Assembly: GCA_963710205.1 (NCBI GenBank)
Contig: CAVPZG010000005.1
Location: forward strand, 773,286-837,285
Direction: 5' to 3'
DNA length: 64,000 bases
From: Pacificimonas sp963710205
Lineage (GTDB): Bacteria > Pseudomonadota > Alphaproteobacteria > Sphingomonadales > Sphingomonadaceae
Shown: positions 8,112 to 17,027 of the stretch, one piece after another
Layout of the letters: the number at the start of each line of letters is the position of its first letter
Numbering within the stretch: the stretch's first letter is position 1
Notes under the pieces: generated by a model
What the model was told of the DNA's origin: nothing
The model's database searches: none
Seen by the model: only the letters and a program-made list of their open reading frames with translations
Program-made: the position numbers and the translations under genes

Positions 8112-10055
8112 TTACCAGATAAGGCGCTGGGAAGGAATGCGAAGGATGATGCGACTAAACGCGCCAAGGCGGCCCCGCTCCACGTCGATCCCGCCACCGT
8201 GAAGTTCCATGATCGAGCGCGTGAGGGCAAGACCCAGGCCGAGACCACGCGTCAGGCGCGCGGCATGGATATTGCCGTCGACATGCAACTGCCCGATCAC
8301 TGCAATCTGCTCGGCGGACAAACCCGGACCGTCATCTTCGATGGCGATTTCCAGCCGGCCTGTACGCCGCGCGACCTCGACAAAAACCGGAACTTTGCCT
8401 GATCGGAATTTGAGCGCATTTTCGGCTATGCTCGCTAGGGCAATTTCGATCATCTTCCGGTCACCGACGCATTTCGGCATCGTTTCGGGCATATCGAGAT
8501 GGAATGCGCGCGGCGCTCCTGTTGCCAGAAGCGCATGATCCAGGGCTTTGGCCAGGGGAAACTCGACCTCTTCGATGCGGATACGTTCGGCCTTGGCACT
8601 TCCGAGATCGATCATGCGTTCGAACATCCGCGTGATCCTGACGCCGGATTCATGAATATCGTCGGCATAGCGCGAATATTCAGGCGGCGAGACCGGACCA
8701 AGAACGCCGTCTCGAATCATTTCAGCACCGGCAACGATCATGTTGAGCGGTGTTCTCAATTCATGGCTGAGATTCTCATAGAAATTGCGGCGCGCGTTTT
8801 CCGATGTCCGAACCATCAGCATTGCCGTTACACGGTCCTGCTCCCGCGCATAGCGCAGCTGCCTGACATGACGCCGCCAGTCCGCAAAAATGACCAGTGA
8901 GGTCAAAAGCAGTGCGAGCACCGGCAGGGTGGCATCGAACAGAAGATCCGCCTGCACCGCCAGAAGCCAGGACAACAGGCCAAAACTTCCTGTCACCGCC
9001 ATCAATGTAACGACAATGCCCGTTTTGCTGAGACGTACGTTCCTGAAATAGAGCCAAAGCGCAGCGGCTGACACCAGAGCGGCGACCATCATTTCAAGCA
9101 AAACCAGATAGAGAGGGCGCGAAAATTCCTGCTCACCGATGAGATTCGCCGCGAACATGGACTGCAATTCCACATCCAGCAGCACCTCGCCTCCCGGTGA
9201 TAGCGAAAGGCCCGTAAGTCCTGCAGCGGTCGGGCCAACAACAACGATACGGTTCGCCAGCCCTGCTGCGGCGTCCGGGCTGGCCAGCAATGCCGCGGCA
9301 CTGATACGTTTTATGCTGTCCCCCGAAGCGAAGCGCATCCACACGGCGCCCGCGCGGTCCGGGCTGACATCGATATCGCCTACGGCAATACGCGTGCCAA
9401 CCAGTCCGTCGGTACGCGTGACCAGCGCGGGTACGCCGGTTGCAACGCGCACGAGTTCAATACCGAAGCTGGGATAGACAATGCCATCCAGTTCAAGTCT
9501 GGCAGGCATGGCTCTCGTGCGACCGTCGGGCTGCGGCATGGTGGTAATCATGCCAAAACCGGCGGCAGTGCCGGACAGTACCGGCGTTGGCTGAAGAAGC
9601 TTCAAACCGCTGACGCGCCCATCGTCGAGAACCGGCGCCGCGGCGGTTGCCAGAACGGTTGGTGCCGCACGCATGGCGTCGGCAAGCGCCCGATCATTGG
9701 CTGGCGACAGCCTGTCTTGCTCGCTCGTCAGAAATCCGAGGCCGATAGCCGCGGGCTTTCCGGCTGCGACCCTCTCCACAAGGGTTGCAATGCGCTCGCG
9801 CGGCCAGGGCCATTGTCCCTCGGAGGAAAGACTCTTCTCATCTATGGCAACAATAGCCACCCGGCCGAGATCAAGTTCCGAGCTTTCAACCTGCTGCAGC
9901 GGCGCGAACAGGGCTTCGCGCAAGTCACGAAGCGCGGAGACGTCCATGATCCGAAGCAGAAGGAGCAGGGAAAATATCAGTGCGACGATAATAATGAGGC
10001 GCTGCCGGGTGCGCATGTCCGTGATTTCCGGACCTAAACTTTCTCCCTGCCCCAT
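8112..10055 (-). CDS. CHASE2-domain sensor histidine kinase
   Basis: A 647-aa membrane kinase. One N-terminal membrane helix (LIIIVALIFSLLLLLRI) precedes a CHASE2 extracytoplasmic domain (about residues 40-325; VAIVAIDEKSLSSEGQWPWP, FLTSEQDRLSP). Three membrane helices follow (about 330-410). The HisKA domain has H box NFYENLSHELRTPLNMIVA. The HATPase domain has ENALKFRSG, EDDGPGLSAEQ and GLGLGLALTRSIMELHGG. It heads a three-gene unit with the FecR-domain protein and the OmpA lipoprotein. No response regulator gene is adjacent, so its partner must be elsewhere. Confidence 0.93.
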   Translation of the reverse strand: MGQGESLGPEITDMRTRQRLIIIVALIFSLLLLLRIMDVSALRDLREALFAPLQQVESSELDLGRVAIVAIDEKSLSSEGQWPWPRERIATLVERVAAGKPAAIGLGFLTSEQDRLSPANDRALADAMRAAPTVLATAAAPVLDDGRVSGLKLLQPTPVLSGTAAGFGMITTMPQPDGRTRAMPARLELDGIVYPSFGIELVRVATGVPALVTRTDGLVGTRIAVGDIDVSPDRAGAVWMRFASGDSIKRISAAALLASPDAAAGLANRIVVVGPTAAGLTGLSLSPGGEVLLDVELQSMFAANLIGEQEFSRPLYLVLLEMMVAALVSAAALWLYFRNVRLSKTGIVVTLMAVTGSFGLLSWLLAVQADLLFDATLPVLALLLTSLVIFADWRRHVRQLRYAREQDRVTAMLMVRTSENARRNFYENLSHELRTPLNMIVAGAEMIRDGVLGPVSPPEYSRYADDIHESGVRITRMFERMIDLGSAKAERIRIEEVEFPLAKALDHALLATGAPRAFHLDMPETMPKCVGDRKMIEIALASIAENALKFRSGKVPVFVEVARRTGRLEIAIEDDGPGLSAEQIAVIGQLHVDGNIHAARLTRGLGLGLALTRSIMELHGGGIDVERGRLGAFSRIILRIPSQRLIW

Positions 10056-10107
10056 TGCGTCACATTAGCGGTGAGCCGGACAGCGGGCAATCGGTCATTA
10101 GCGGCGA

Positions 10108-10662
10108 TTATGCCGCAAGCCGCCTTTGCTTGGCGAGCCTTTTCAAAACCATATTACGTTTCAGCTTCGACAGATGGTCGATAAACAATATGCCTTCCAG
10201 ATGGTCCATTTCATGCTGGAGCACAGTCGCCAGGAAACCGTCTATCTGTTCCTCATGCGCCTTGCCGTCATAGTCGAGCCAGCGCGCGCGAACAACGGAC
10301 GGACGGTCCACATCGGCATATTGTTCGGGAACGGAGAGGCAGCCCTCGTTATAGGTCGTCAGTTCTTCCGACGTCTCCAGAATTTCAGGATTTACGAAAT
10401 AAAGCGGCTTGCGAACGCGCTCCTGATTTTCGCCGTCACCCTCTTCGGCCCCTTCGGGCAGTTCCTGCAGGTCGATCACAAGCGCGCGAATGGGATGACC
10501 GACCTGAATTGCGGCAAGACCGATACCGGGCGCGTCATACATGGTGTCGAGCATGTCATCCATCAGCGCGCGCAACTCATCCGTGACGCTGTCGACGGGT
10601 TTCGATACCTGCTTCAGACGCGGGTCGGGAGCTTCGAGAATAGGTAAGATAGCCATACTCAC
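10108..10662 (-). CDS. def: Peptide deformylase Def
   Basis: Removes the N-formyl group from nascent proteins. All three metal-site motifs are present: GIGLAAIQVG (motif 1), EGCLSVPEQ (motif 2, Cys ligand) and QHEMDHLEG (motif 3, His ligands and catalytic Glu). At 184 aa it is of normal length. An acidic insertion (EGAEEGDGENQERVRK) lies between motifs 1 and 2. fmt, its functional counterpart, is about 0.7 kb away on the other strand with recR between them. Confidence 0.97.
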   Translation of the reverse strand: MSMAILPILEAPDPRLKQVSKPVDSVTDELRALMDDMLDTMYDAPGIGLAAIQVGHPIRALVIDLQELPEGAEEGDGENQERVRKPLYFVNPEILETSEELTTYNEGCLSVPEQYADVDRPSVVRARWLDYDGKAHEEQIDGFLATVLQHEMDHLEGILFIDHLSKLKRNMVLKRLAKQRRLAA

Positions 10663-10699
10663 TATGTAGAAACTGGGCGCCGCACGCGCAATGGTATCG

Positions 10700-11293
10700 C
10701 TAAACCGGGCGCCGCGCCCTCAGCGCCTGCGCGATTGTCCCTTCATCCAGATAGTCAAGTTCGCCGCCGACGGGAACGCCGTGCGCCAGGGTTGACACCA
10801 GGACATCCGCATCTTCCAGCCGCTCCGCCAGATAGTGCATCGTGGTCTGGCCCTCCATCGTCGCATTCATGGCCAGCACCACCTCCTTGATCCCGCCGCC
10901 CTTCACTCGCGCAACGAGAGATTCGACAGAAAGGTCTTCCGGTCCAATGCCCTCAAGCGCCGAGAGGCGGCCACCCAGAACGTGATAACGACCGGAAAAC
11001 AGACGCGAACGGTCCATCGCCCACAAATCGGCCACCTCCTCGACGACAGCCAGCATCGAGGCATTCCGCCTTGTGTCGGTGCAGATATGACAGGGGTCAT
11101 GGGTATCGATATTGCCGCAGTTTCCGCAGGTCGACATGCGTGCGTCGACGATCTCAAGAGCAGCCTGTAACGGTTTCAGGGCCGTTTCCCGCCGTTTGAG
11201 AAGATGCAGGACAGCACGGCGCGCGGAGCGCGGACCAAGGCCGGGCAGCCGTGCCAGCGCCTGTGTAAGCGCCTCGATTTCAGGAGAAGACAT
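10700..11293 (-). CDS. recR: Recombination protein RecR
   Basis: Forms the RecFOR/RecOR complex that loads RecA at gaps. The start MSSPEIEALTQALARLPGLG at 11293 gives 197 aa, the normal length; an upstream ATG would add a non-conserved stretch. It has an N-terminal helix-hairpin-helix (LARLPGLGPRSARRAVLHLL), a four-Cys zinc finger CGNCGNIDTHDPCHIC (residues about 57-72), and a Toprim domain with VVEEVADLWAMDRS. It diverges from fmt with a 46-bp gap. Confidence 0.96.
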   Translation of the reverse strand: MSSPEIEALTQALARLPGLGPRSARRAVLHLLKRRETALKPLQAALEIVDARMSTCGNCGNIDTHDPCHICTDTRRNASMLAVVEEVADLWAMDRSRLFSGRYHVLGGRLSALEGIGPEDLSVESLVARVKGGGIKEVVLAMNATMEGQTTMHYLAERLEDADVLVSTLAHGVPVGGELDYLDEGTIAQALRARRPV

Positions 11294-11339
11294 AGACACC
11301 ATGTAGGCGAAGCGCTTCCATGCTGCTAGTCGGCTGTCC

Positions 11340-12257
11340 ATGCGAATTGCCTTCATGGGAACCCCGCCCTTCGCGGCAACCGCGCTTCAGGCGCTGTACG
11401 ATGCCGGGCACGAGATTGCTGCGGTCTACACCCAGCCGCCCCGCGCAGCCCGGCGCGGCAAGAAGCTGCAGCGTACCGCCGTGCACGACCTTGCGGAATC
11501 GCTTGGCCTGACCGTGCGAACGCCCGCCACCCTGAAAGATGAAGGCGCCGAGGCCGACTGGATAGCGCTCGATCTGGATGTCGCCGTCGTGGCCGCTTAC
11601 GGCCTGATCCTCCCACAGGCCATTCTCGACGCGCCGATGAGCGGTTGCCTCAACATCCATGCTTCGCTGTTGCCGCGTTGGCGCGGCGCAGCGCCGGTAC
11701 AGCGCGCGATCCTTGCCGGCGACCGGGTAACCGGCGTTACGATCATGCAGATGGAGGCAGGCCTCGATACCGGCCCCATGCTCCTGACCCGCCAGGTCGA
11801 GATTGCGGGCAAAACGGCAGGACTGCTGACGGACGAGCTTGCGCTGGTGGGCAGCGAGCTGGTCGTCGAGGCGCTGGCAAGTCTGGAGGCCCTGACGCCG
11901 GAACCCCAGCCACATGATGGCATCACCTATGCCCGCAAGATCGAAAAGGCCGAGGCGGCGCTCGATTTCAGGCGCGATGCTGCCGATGTCGAACGCGCGG
12001 TGCGTGCATATAACCCCGCCCCGGGTGCCTGGTTCGAAGTCGGGGACGAGCGTATCAAGCTCCTGGAAGCTGCCGTGGTGACGGGCGATGACAGGCCGGG
12101 AACCGTTCTTGAGGGCGGGCACGTCATTGCCTGCGGGTCTGGCGCCGTCCGCCTGCGGCTGGTGCAAAGACCGGGCAAGCGCCCAATGAACATGGCCGAC
12201 CTGCTGAATGGCTTTGCCATGCCCGAAAGCGTGCCAGCTTGCCCCGCTACAGACTGA
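11340..12257 (+). CDS. fmt: Methionyl-tRNA formyltransferase Fmt
   Basis: Formylates initiator Met-tRNA with 10-formyl-THF. The 305-aa protein starts MRIAFMGTPPFAATALQALY. It has the catalytic signature HASLLPRWRGAAPVQRAILA (His plus the SLLPRWRG motif) and the metabolically linked GVTIMQMEAGLDTGPML with the catalytic Asp. The C-terminal OB-like tRNA-binding domain covers residues about 205-305. The last codons overlap truA by 19 bp. Confidence 0.97.
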   Translation: MRIAFMGTPPFAATALQALYDAGHEIAAVYTQPPRAARRGKKLQRTAVHDLAESLGLTVRTPATLKDEGAEADWIALDLDVAVVAAYGLILPQAILDAPMSGCLNIHASLLPRWRGAAPVQRAILAGDRVTGVTIMQMEAGLDTGPMLLTRQVEIAGKTAGLLTDELALVGSELVVEALASLEALTPEPQPHDGITYARKIEKAEAALDFRRDAADVERAVRAYNPAPGAWFEVGDERIKLLEAAVVTGDDRPGTVLEGGHVIACGSGAVRLRLVQRPGKRPMNMADLLNGFAMPESVPACPATD

Positions 12258-12979
12258 CTATCGAATATGACGGCCAGTCCTATATGGGCTGGCAGCGTCA
12301 GCCGCATGGCCGCACGGTCCAGGCCGCGATCGAGGATGCCATTGGCGACATCATGAATGATGTGCCCACGCTGTTCGGCTGCGGGCGAACGGATGCAGGT
12401 GTGCATGCGCTGGGTCAGGTCGCGCATGTCGACATTGCGAAAGACTTCACGGCCTTTCGCCTGTCCGAGGCCATCAATGCCAGGCTGCGGCCCCAACCGA
12501 TCGCCATCGTCGATTGTCAGATCGTCAAACCCGATTTCCATGCCCGTTTCGATTGCCGTGAGCGCGCTTACCAGTACAGAATTCGCAACCGGCGCGCACC
12601 GCTGACCCTGACAACGGGACGCGAATGGCGCGTGTCCAGATTCCTGGATACGGACGCAATGAACGAGGGTGCAGCCCATCTGATCGGGAAGCATGATTTC
12701 ACAACCTTCAGGGCCGTTCATTGCCAGGCAAAAAGCCCGGTCAAGACAATCACGTCTCTGACAGTGTCACGGGAGGCAGACCTGGTCACCGTGACGGCAA
12801 TCGCGCCGTCATTCCTGCACCATCAAATTCGGTCGATCACGGGATGTCTGGCCATGGTTGGCGACGGGCGCTGGCGACCCGGCGACATGAAGTCGGCGCT
12901 TGATGCCAGGGATCGTGCGGCCCTCGGGTTCAATGCCCCGCCAGACGGGCTATATTTCATGCATGCCCTGTATGACTGA
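12239..12979 (+). CDS. truA: tRNA pseudouridine(38-40) synthase TruA
   Basis: Isomerises uridines 38-40 in the tRNA anticodon stem. A TTG start at 12239 gives MPRYRLTIEYDGQSYMGWQR, which matches the conserved beginning of TruA, so TTG is preferred. The catalytic Asp lies in GCGRTDAGVHALGQVAHVD. The C-terminal signature HHQIRSITGCLAMVG is present. Length 246 aa is normal. Translation is coupled to fmt through a 19-bp overlap. Confidence 0.96.
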   Translation: MPRYRLTIEYDGQSYMGWQRQPHGRTVQAAIEDAIGDIMNDVPTLFGCGRTDAGVHALGQVAHVDIAKDFTAFRLSEAINARLRPQPIAIVDCQIVKPDFHARFDCRERAYQYRIRNRRAPLTLTTGREWRVSRFLDTDAMNEGAAHLIGKHDFTTFRAVHCQAKSPVKTITSLTVSREADLVTVTAIAPSFLHHQIRSITGCLAMVGDGRWRPGDMKSALDARDRAALGFNAPPDGLYFMHALYD

Positions 12980-13073
12980 ATAGTGTCGGAAATTTTGACA
13001 GATTTTTGATAATTTTTAAGCTAGCAGGCGAGATATATTGGCAAATAGCGGATATAGCTGGGTTAGCGCGGTA

Positions 13074-13089
13074 TGGCGCGATTATTGCT
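13074..13089 (+). promoter_or_regulatory. Sigma-54 (RpoN) promoter, near-consensus
   Basis: TGGCGCGATTATTGCT matches the RpoN consensus TGGCACG-N4-TTGCW with one substitution and has the required 10-bp spacing between the -24 GG and the -12 GC. It lies in an AT-rich gap of about 190 bp and would start transcription near 13100, about 70 bp before the ATG of the small membrane protein. Sigma-54 promoters need an AAA+ activator. The window encodes one, PrsR. Confidence 0.68.
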
Positions 13090-13171
13090 TGATCTATATT
13101 GGGCATGACAAAGGTGCCGAATTTCTGTTTCGGTATCAGAATGATGTAGTGTTAAGAAGGGACTTTCAAAC

Positions 13172-13561
13172 ATGGTGATGCAGCGGACACAGCCTCAACG
13201 TCCGGGCTATGGCAACACCATGTTGATCTGGCTTGGCCTTGCAATTCTGATCATCGGGGGCGGCTTCATTTACGTTTATGGCGTTCTGAGGCAGCCGACC
13301 CTGACGGTCGGTGCGTCCGCGCCAGCGACGACGACCCAGGCGGGTGAGGCAAGCGTCCCCGCCTCCGCGAAAAACTCGCTGCGCGATCTGGGAATTGACC
13401 CCGAACGGAGCGGCCTCTCTCCCGAAGCGCAAAGTGCCATCGCAAAGGCCCATCAGGCCGCTCTGGCGGAAAGCCGGAAACAGGCGGCTGAGGAAGCGGC
13501 CCCTGCCGGATCACCGGCGGCTCCGAATCCTGAGCCGACCGAGGACGGCTCCGAATTCTAG
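13172..13561 (+). CDS. Small single-pass membrane protein of unknown function
   Basis: A 129-aa protein not recognised as a known family. It has a short basic N-terminus, one membrane helix at about residues 17-40 (MLIWLGLAILIIGGGFIYVY), and a low-complexity Ala/Pro/Glu-rich periplasmic tail ending EPTEDGSEF. Residues 70-105 (NSLRDLGIDPERSGLSPEAQ and after) may form a short helical segment. It converges on the exosortase-associated amidotransferase with a 5-bp gap and is preceded by a sigma-54 promoter. An accessory role in the exosortase system is possible but only by position. Confidence 0.75.
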   Translation: MVMQRTQPQRPGYGNTMLIWLGLAILIIGGGFIYVYGVLRQPTLTVGASAPATTTQAGEASVPASAKNSLRDLGIDPERSGLSPEAQSAIAKAHQAALAESRKQAAEEAAPAGSPAAPNPEPTEDGSEF

Positions 13562-13566
13562 CGCTC

Positions 13567-15462
13567 TCAGGCGCGCTCTATTCCTGCCAGTGATTCCTCA
13601 AGCATGACCATCTGCCACAACAGGCGGCTGTGATCCGCTCTGCCCGCGCGGTGGGCGCTGGCCTGACGGGCGAACCAGTCCATGTCGAACCAGCCACTGT
13701 TCGCAACGCGCGAGTTTGTGGACAAGGCCGCAACCCTGTCCGCCAGAGCGCCGCGAAACCAGCGCTCTATGGGAACGACGAACCCCATTTTCTTTCGAAA
13801 GAGGATGTCGTCCGGCAGATAGGTCCGCATGGCCCGCTTGAAGAGCCATTTGCCCTCGCCGCCATGAAGTCGTTTCGAATCGGGCAGGCCCGATATCCAC
13901 TCGACCAGACCATGATCGAGAAGCGGCTCGCGTGCCTCCAGACTGACGGCCATGCTGGTGCGGTCGACTTTCGTTAGGATGTCGCCCGGCAGGTAATGCT
14001 GGATATCGGTGTACTGCGCTGCGCCAAGGGGGGTGGAGGCTGGCGCATTCGCGAATGTGTCCGCATAAAGATCGCGCGCCCGGTAACCGCCTAGGGATGA
14101 TTTGAGTCCATCGGAAAACAGCGCCGCGCGCTGGGTTTCGGATGTGACGGAAACCGCGTGATAATAGGCCTCGCCCGGACTCATGGCGAGCGCTTCCAGG
14201 GTTGTCTTCGCGCGCAGGAAACGCGGCGCGCCGTCAAGTTTTGGATAAACGCTTCCGAGCCTGCCGAAAATGGCACGCCGCATGCCCGATGGCAGAAATG
14301 CGCGGACGCGCTGCTCGTTCATGAAGAGACGGTAGCGACGATATCCGGCCATGGCTTCATCCGCGCCGTCCCCCGACAGCGCGACCTTCACATGCTCACG
14401 CGCCAGTTCGCACACGCGGTAGGTCGGCACGGCAGACGCGTCGGCAAAGGGTTCGTCAAAGGCCTGCGCCAGAGTTTCGATAAGACCATAATCGTCCGCT
14501 GTGACGACCCGCTTGTGGTGATCGGTAGCATAGCGCTCGGCGACCGCGTCGGCATGTTCTGTCTCGTCGAAACCGCCCTCGTCAAACCCGATGGAGAGGC
14601 TTTTCACCTGCCGGTCCGCGATGCCCGCCATCAGCGCAACGACGCTGGAGGAATCGACACCGCCCGACAGAAAGGCCGCGACCTCGACATCGGCAACCAT
14701 GCGGGAACCGACGGCAGCCTTCAGCCGGTCGCGCAGTTCCGCCTCCAGCGAGGCATTGCTGGCGCGGTGCTTGGGACGGAATTCCATGTCCCAGTAGCGC
14801 GTCGGTTCGGACTGCCCCTTGCCGTCCTCAAGCAACAGATAATGTGCGGGCGGCAATTTCGTGATGGACTTCAGAAAGCTCTTGTCTTCCGGCACATAAC
14901 CATAGGCGAAATAGTCCTCCAGCGCGCGCGGATCGACATCACGGGACAGGTTCGGATAGGCGAGCAGTGCCTTCATTTCCGAACCGAACAGCAGGCGCCC
15001 ATTGGGCGTCCAGGAGAGATAAAGCGGCTTCACCCCAAAGCGGTCGCGGGCAAGGAACAGCTGCCGCTCCGCCTGGTCCCAGAGCGCAAAAGCGAACATG
15101 CCGGTCAAATGCTGAAGCATGTCCGGTCCCCAGGCGCGCCAGGCCTCGATCAGGACTTCAGTGTCGCTGTCATAACGGAAGATGTGGCCGCCGGCGGTCA
15201 GCTCGGCCTTGATATCGCGGAAATTGTAGATCTCGCCATTGAAGACGATGTGATAGCGCGCGTCGTGGCTGGGCATGGGCTGCTCACCCCGTGCCAGATC
15301 AATGATCGACAGACGGCGATGACCGAGCGCTATGCCGGGCGCATTATGCGTGCCGCGTCCGTCAGGGCCGCGATGCGCGATGGCGTCGGTCATGGCGTCC
15401 AGAATGGGCTGCGGCAGGGTTCGCCGGTCACGCGTGTCGAAGACGCCCGCAATACCGCACAT
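13567..15462 (-). CDS. Exosortase A system-associated amidotransferase (asparagine synthase-like)
   Basis: A 631-aa class II glutamine amidotransferase. It begins MCGIAGVFDTRD with the nucleophile Cys2. A glutaminase domain (residues 1-200) is followed by an asparagine synthase-type ATP pyrophosphatase domain with the P-loop AAFLSGGVDSSSVVALMAG and KVALSGDGADEAMAGYRRY. Members in exosortase A loci are thought to amidate a sugar or other component of the exopolysaccharide rather than make asparagine. It is the last gene of the ten-gene minus-strand operon, and its start overlaps the exosortase stop by one base. Confidence 0.94.
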   Translation of the reverse strand: MCGIAGVFDTRDRRTLPQPILDAMTDAIAHRGPDGRGTHNAPGIALGHRRLSIIDLARGEQPMPSHDARYHIVFNGEIYNFRDIKAELTAGGHIFRYDSDTEVLIEAWRAWGPDMLQHLTGMFAFALWDQAERQLFLARDRFGVKPLYLSWTPNGRLLFGSEMKALLAYPNLSRDVDPRALEDYFAYGYVPEDKSFLKSITKLPPAHYLLLEDGKGQSEPTRYWDMEFRPKHRASNASLEAELRDRLKAAVGSRMVADVEVAAFLSGGVDSSSVVALMAGIADRQVKSLSIGFDEGGFDETEHADAVAERYATDHHKRVVTADDYGLIETLAQAFDEPFADASAVPTYRVCELAREHVKVALSGDGADEAMAGYRRYRLFMNEQRVRAFLPSGMRRAIFGRLGSVYPKLDGAPRFLRAKTTLEALAMSPGEAYYHAVSVTSETQRAALFSDGLKSSLGGYRARDLYADTFANAPASTPLGAAQYTDIQHYLPGDILTKVDRTSMAVSLEAREPLLDHGLVEWISGLPDSKRLHGGEGKWLFKRAMRTYLPDDILFRKKMGFVVPIERWFRGALADRVAALSTNSRVANSGWFDMDWFARQASAHRAGRADHSRLLWQMVMLEESLAGIERA

Positions 15463-17027
15463 TATTCGCTGGCCGCTGCATTGGCGACGACGTCCGCCGG
15501 TTCACCAAGCGCTGTCATGAAATCCGCCATCGCAGGTTCACCCGATAGATCACCTGCGCTCCGCTCAACACTGACGACCATGGCTGCGGCCCGCGTTGGT
15601 CCACCAAGCAACTTGGTCTTCAATGTCGCGATTTTGGCCCGATATTCGCTGCCAGTGACCTCGTCGCCGACAAGATAATATTGCCAGATATCGCGGGTCC
15701 AGGGCGAACGTTGCAACTGTACGCCCCTGCCCTGCGGTGGATTGGAAAGATTCTGTGCCCAGCTCCAGTCGCCATCCGGTTCCATCAGGCCGTTGCCATA
15801 GGCGATCATCTCGGCGTCCTCCGACTGGCGGTCATAGACAGCGATGAACAGATCGACCTTGCGTCCCTTTGAATCCTCGTAACCCTGCCATGCCGACGCG
15901 GAGGCGTTGTCATAGAGCGGTCGCCAGTCCGAGCCGCTATGCGACACCTTGGTCCAGCCGGGCACATCCGGCATCTCGATCCGGGCCGTTATGCTGTCAG
16001 GATCGCGGTCCGCCACCAGCGCGGACCATGCGGGCGCAGCCGCAAGCGAGATCAGGCCGGCAACGGCCGCCGCTACGAAAGCCTTTGGTGCCGCAGCCAG
16101 GCGCCCGGATTTTTCCAGCTTTGCCGGATCGAAGGCCGGATCATCGACCGGACGGTCGAAAAAGAACCAGCCTATGCCCAGCAATATGGCCATGATGATG
16201 GCAAAGAAGAACCAGCCATAGATGACATGGTCGACGCCCGCGGCAAATTCCTGCGTCGTCAGATGGGAAATATAAATCGTCCCCCAAGCGCGGACTCCGT
16301 TGGCGAGAATGGCCAGGATGATGGCGCTGACGACGCAGATGACGCGGCGCAAGGTGCTCCTGAAACAGAGATGCGCGACCAGGGTGGAGAAGGCGGTCAT
16401 TGCAATCAGGAAGCGCACGCCTGAACAGGCCTCCGCCACCTCGAACGCGCCATTTGGAATGGTGATGAAAACGCCGTCGATATAGGCCGGGACATCGAAG
16501 ACATCGAGCAACCATATGCACATATCGGCAGTAATCATCTGCAGCCAGGGCACAAGCTGATCCCCGACCGGGATCATGAAGAGTGCGTAGAACAGCGGAA
16601 AGGTCAGACCACGGGTTACCGTCAACCCAAATACGAGCGGCACGCTGACGATCAGCATGCCGACGATGGCGGTATGCCTGACGAGTGCGACCCCTGCCAG
16701 ATCACCCAGCAGCCAGCCGAGGCCGCCAATGGCGAGGAAAATTGCGGCGGGCAGGAAGGGCCGGGGCGACAGTGCCAGCAACTCGGCCTTTCTCTGCCAG
16801 ACCAGATAGGCGATGATCGGAGGAATGAGCAGGCAGTGCTGGTAGGTCGTATTGTTCCACCAGATACCGAACATATCGGCGCTGTCCCGCCAGAACAGCA
16901 GGATGATCCCCAGCACCAAACCGCCCCAGGACATGAGCGCAAGCCGCCATGCGGCAGTCATGCGCACGGCCTGGCGCGCACCGGCTTCGGGTGCGGACGG
17001 TTCGGGCAGGGCGGTATCGGTCGTCAT
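15462..17027 (-). CDS. xrtA: Exosortase A with C-terminal EpsI-like domain
   Basis: Membrane transpeptidase/protease of the PEP-CTERM sorting system. The N-terminal half has about eight membrane helices and carries the exosortase triad: Cys in VAEACSGVRFLIAM (about residue 200), Arg in ANGVRAWGTIYISH (about 243) and His in GVDHVIYGWFFF (about 267). After residue 300 a soluble EpsI/DUF3485-type domain follows (WTKVSHSGSDWRPLY, VDLFIAVYDRQSEDAEMIAY). This fused form is the usual XrtA of proteobacteria. It recognises substrates such as the PEP-CTERM hydrolase at 3.7 kb. Its start overlaps the glycosyltransferase stop by 4 bp. Confidence 0.97.
   Translation of the reverse strand: MTTDTALPEPSAPEAGARQAVRMTAAWRLALMSWGGLVLGIILLFWRDSADMFGIWWNNTTYQHCLLIPPIIAYLVWQRKAELLALSPRPFLPAAIFLAIGGLGWLLGDLAGVALVRHTAIVGMLIVSVPLVFGLTVTRGLTFPLFYALFMIPVGDQLVPWLQMITADMCIWLLDVFDVPAYIDGVFITIPNGAFEVAEACSGVRFLIAMTAFSTLVAHLCFRSTLRRVICVVSAIILAILANGVRAWGTIYISHLTTQEFAAGVDHVIYGWFFFAIIMAILLGIGWFFFDRPVDDPAFDPAKLEKSGRLAAAPKAFVAAAVAGLISLAAAPAWSALVADRDPDSITARIEMPDVPGWTKVSHSGSDWRPLYDNASASAWQGYEDSKGRKVDLFIAVYDRQSEDAEMIAYGNGLMEPDGDWSWAQNLSNPPQGRGVQLQRSPWTRDIWQYYLVGDEVTGSEYRAKIATLKTKLLGGPTRAAAMVVSVERSAGDLSGEPAMADFMTALGEPADVVANAAASE

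Noticed and set aside
14158..15678. A 506-codon plus-strand frame opposite the amidotransferase and exosortase
   Set aside because: Runs across the boundary of two well-supported minus-strand genes and has no recognisable domain.
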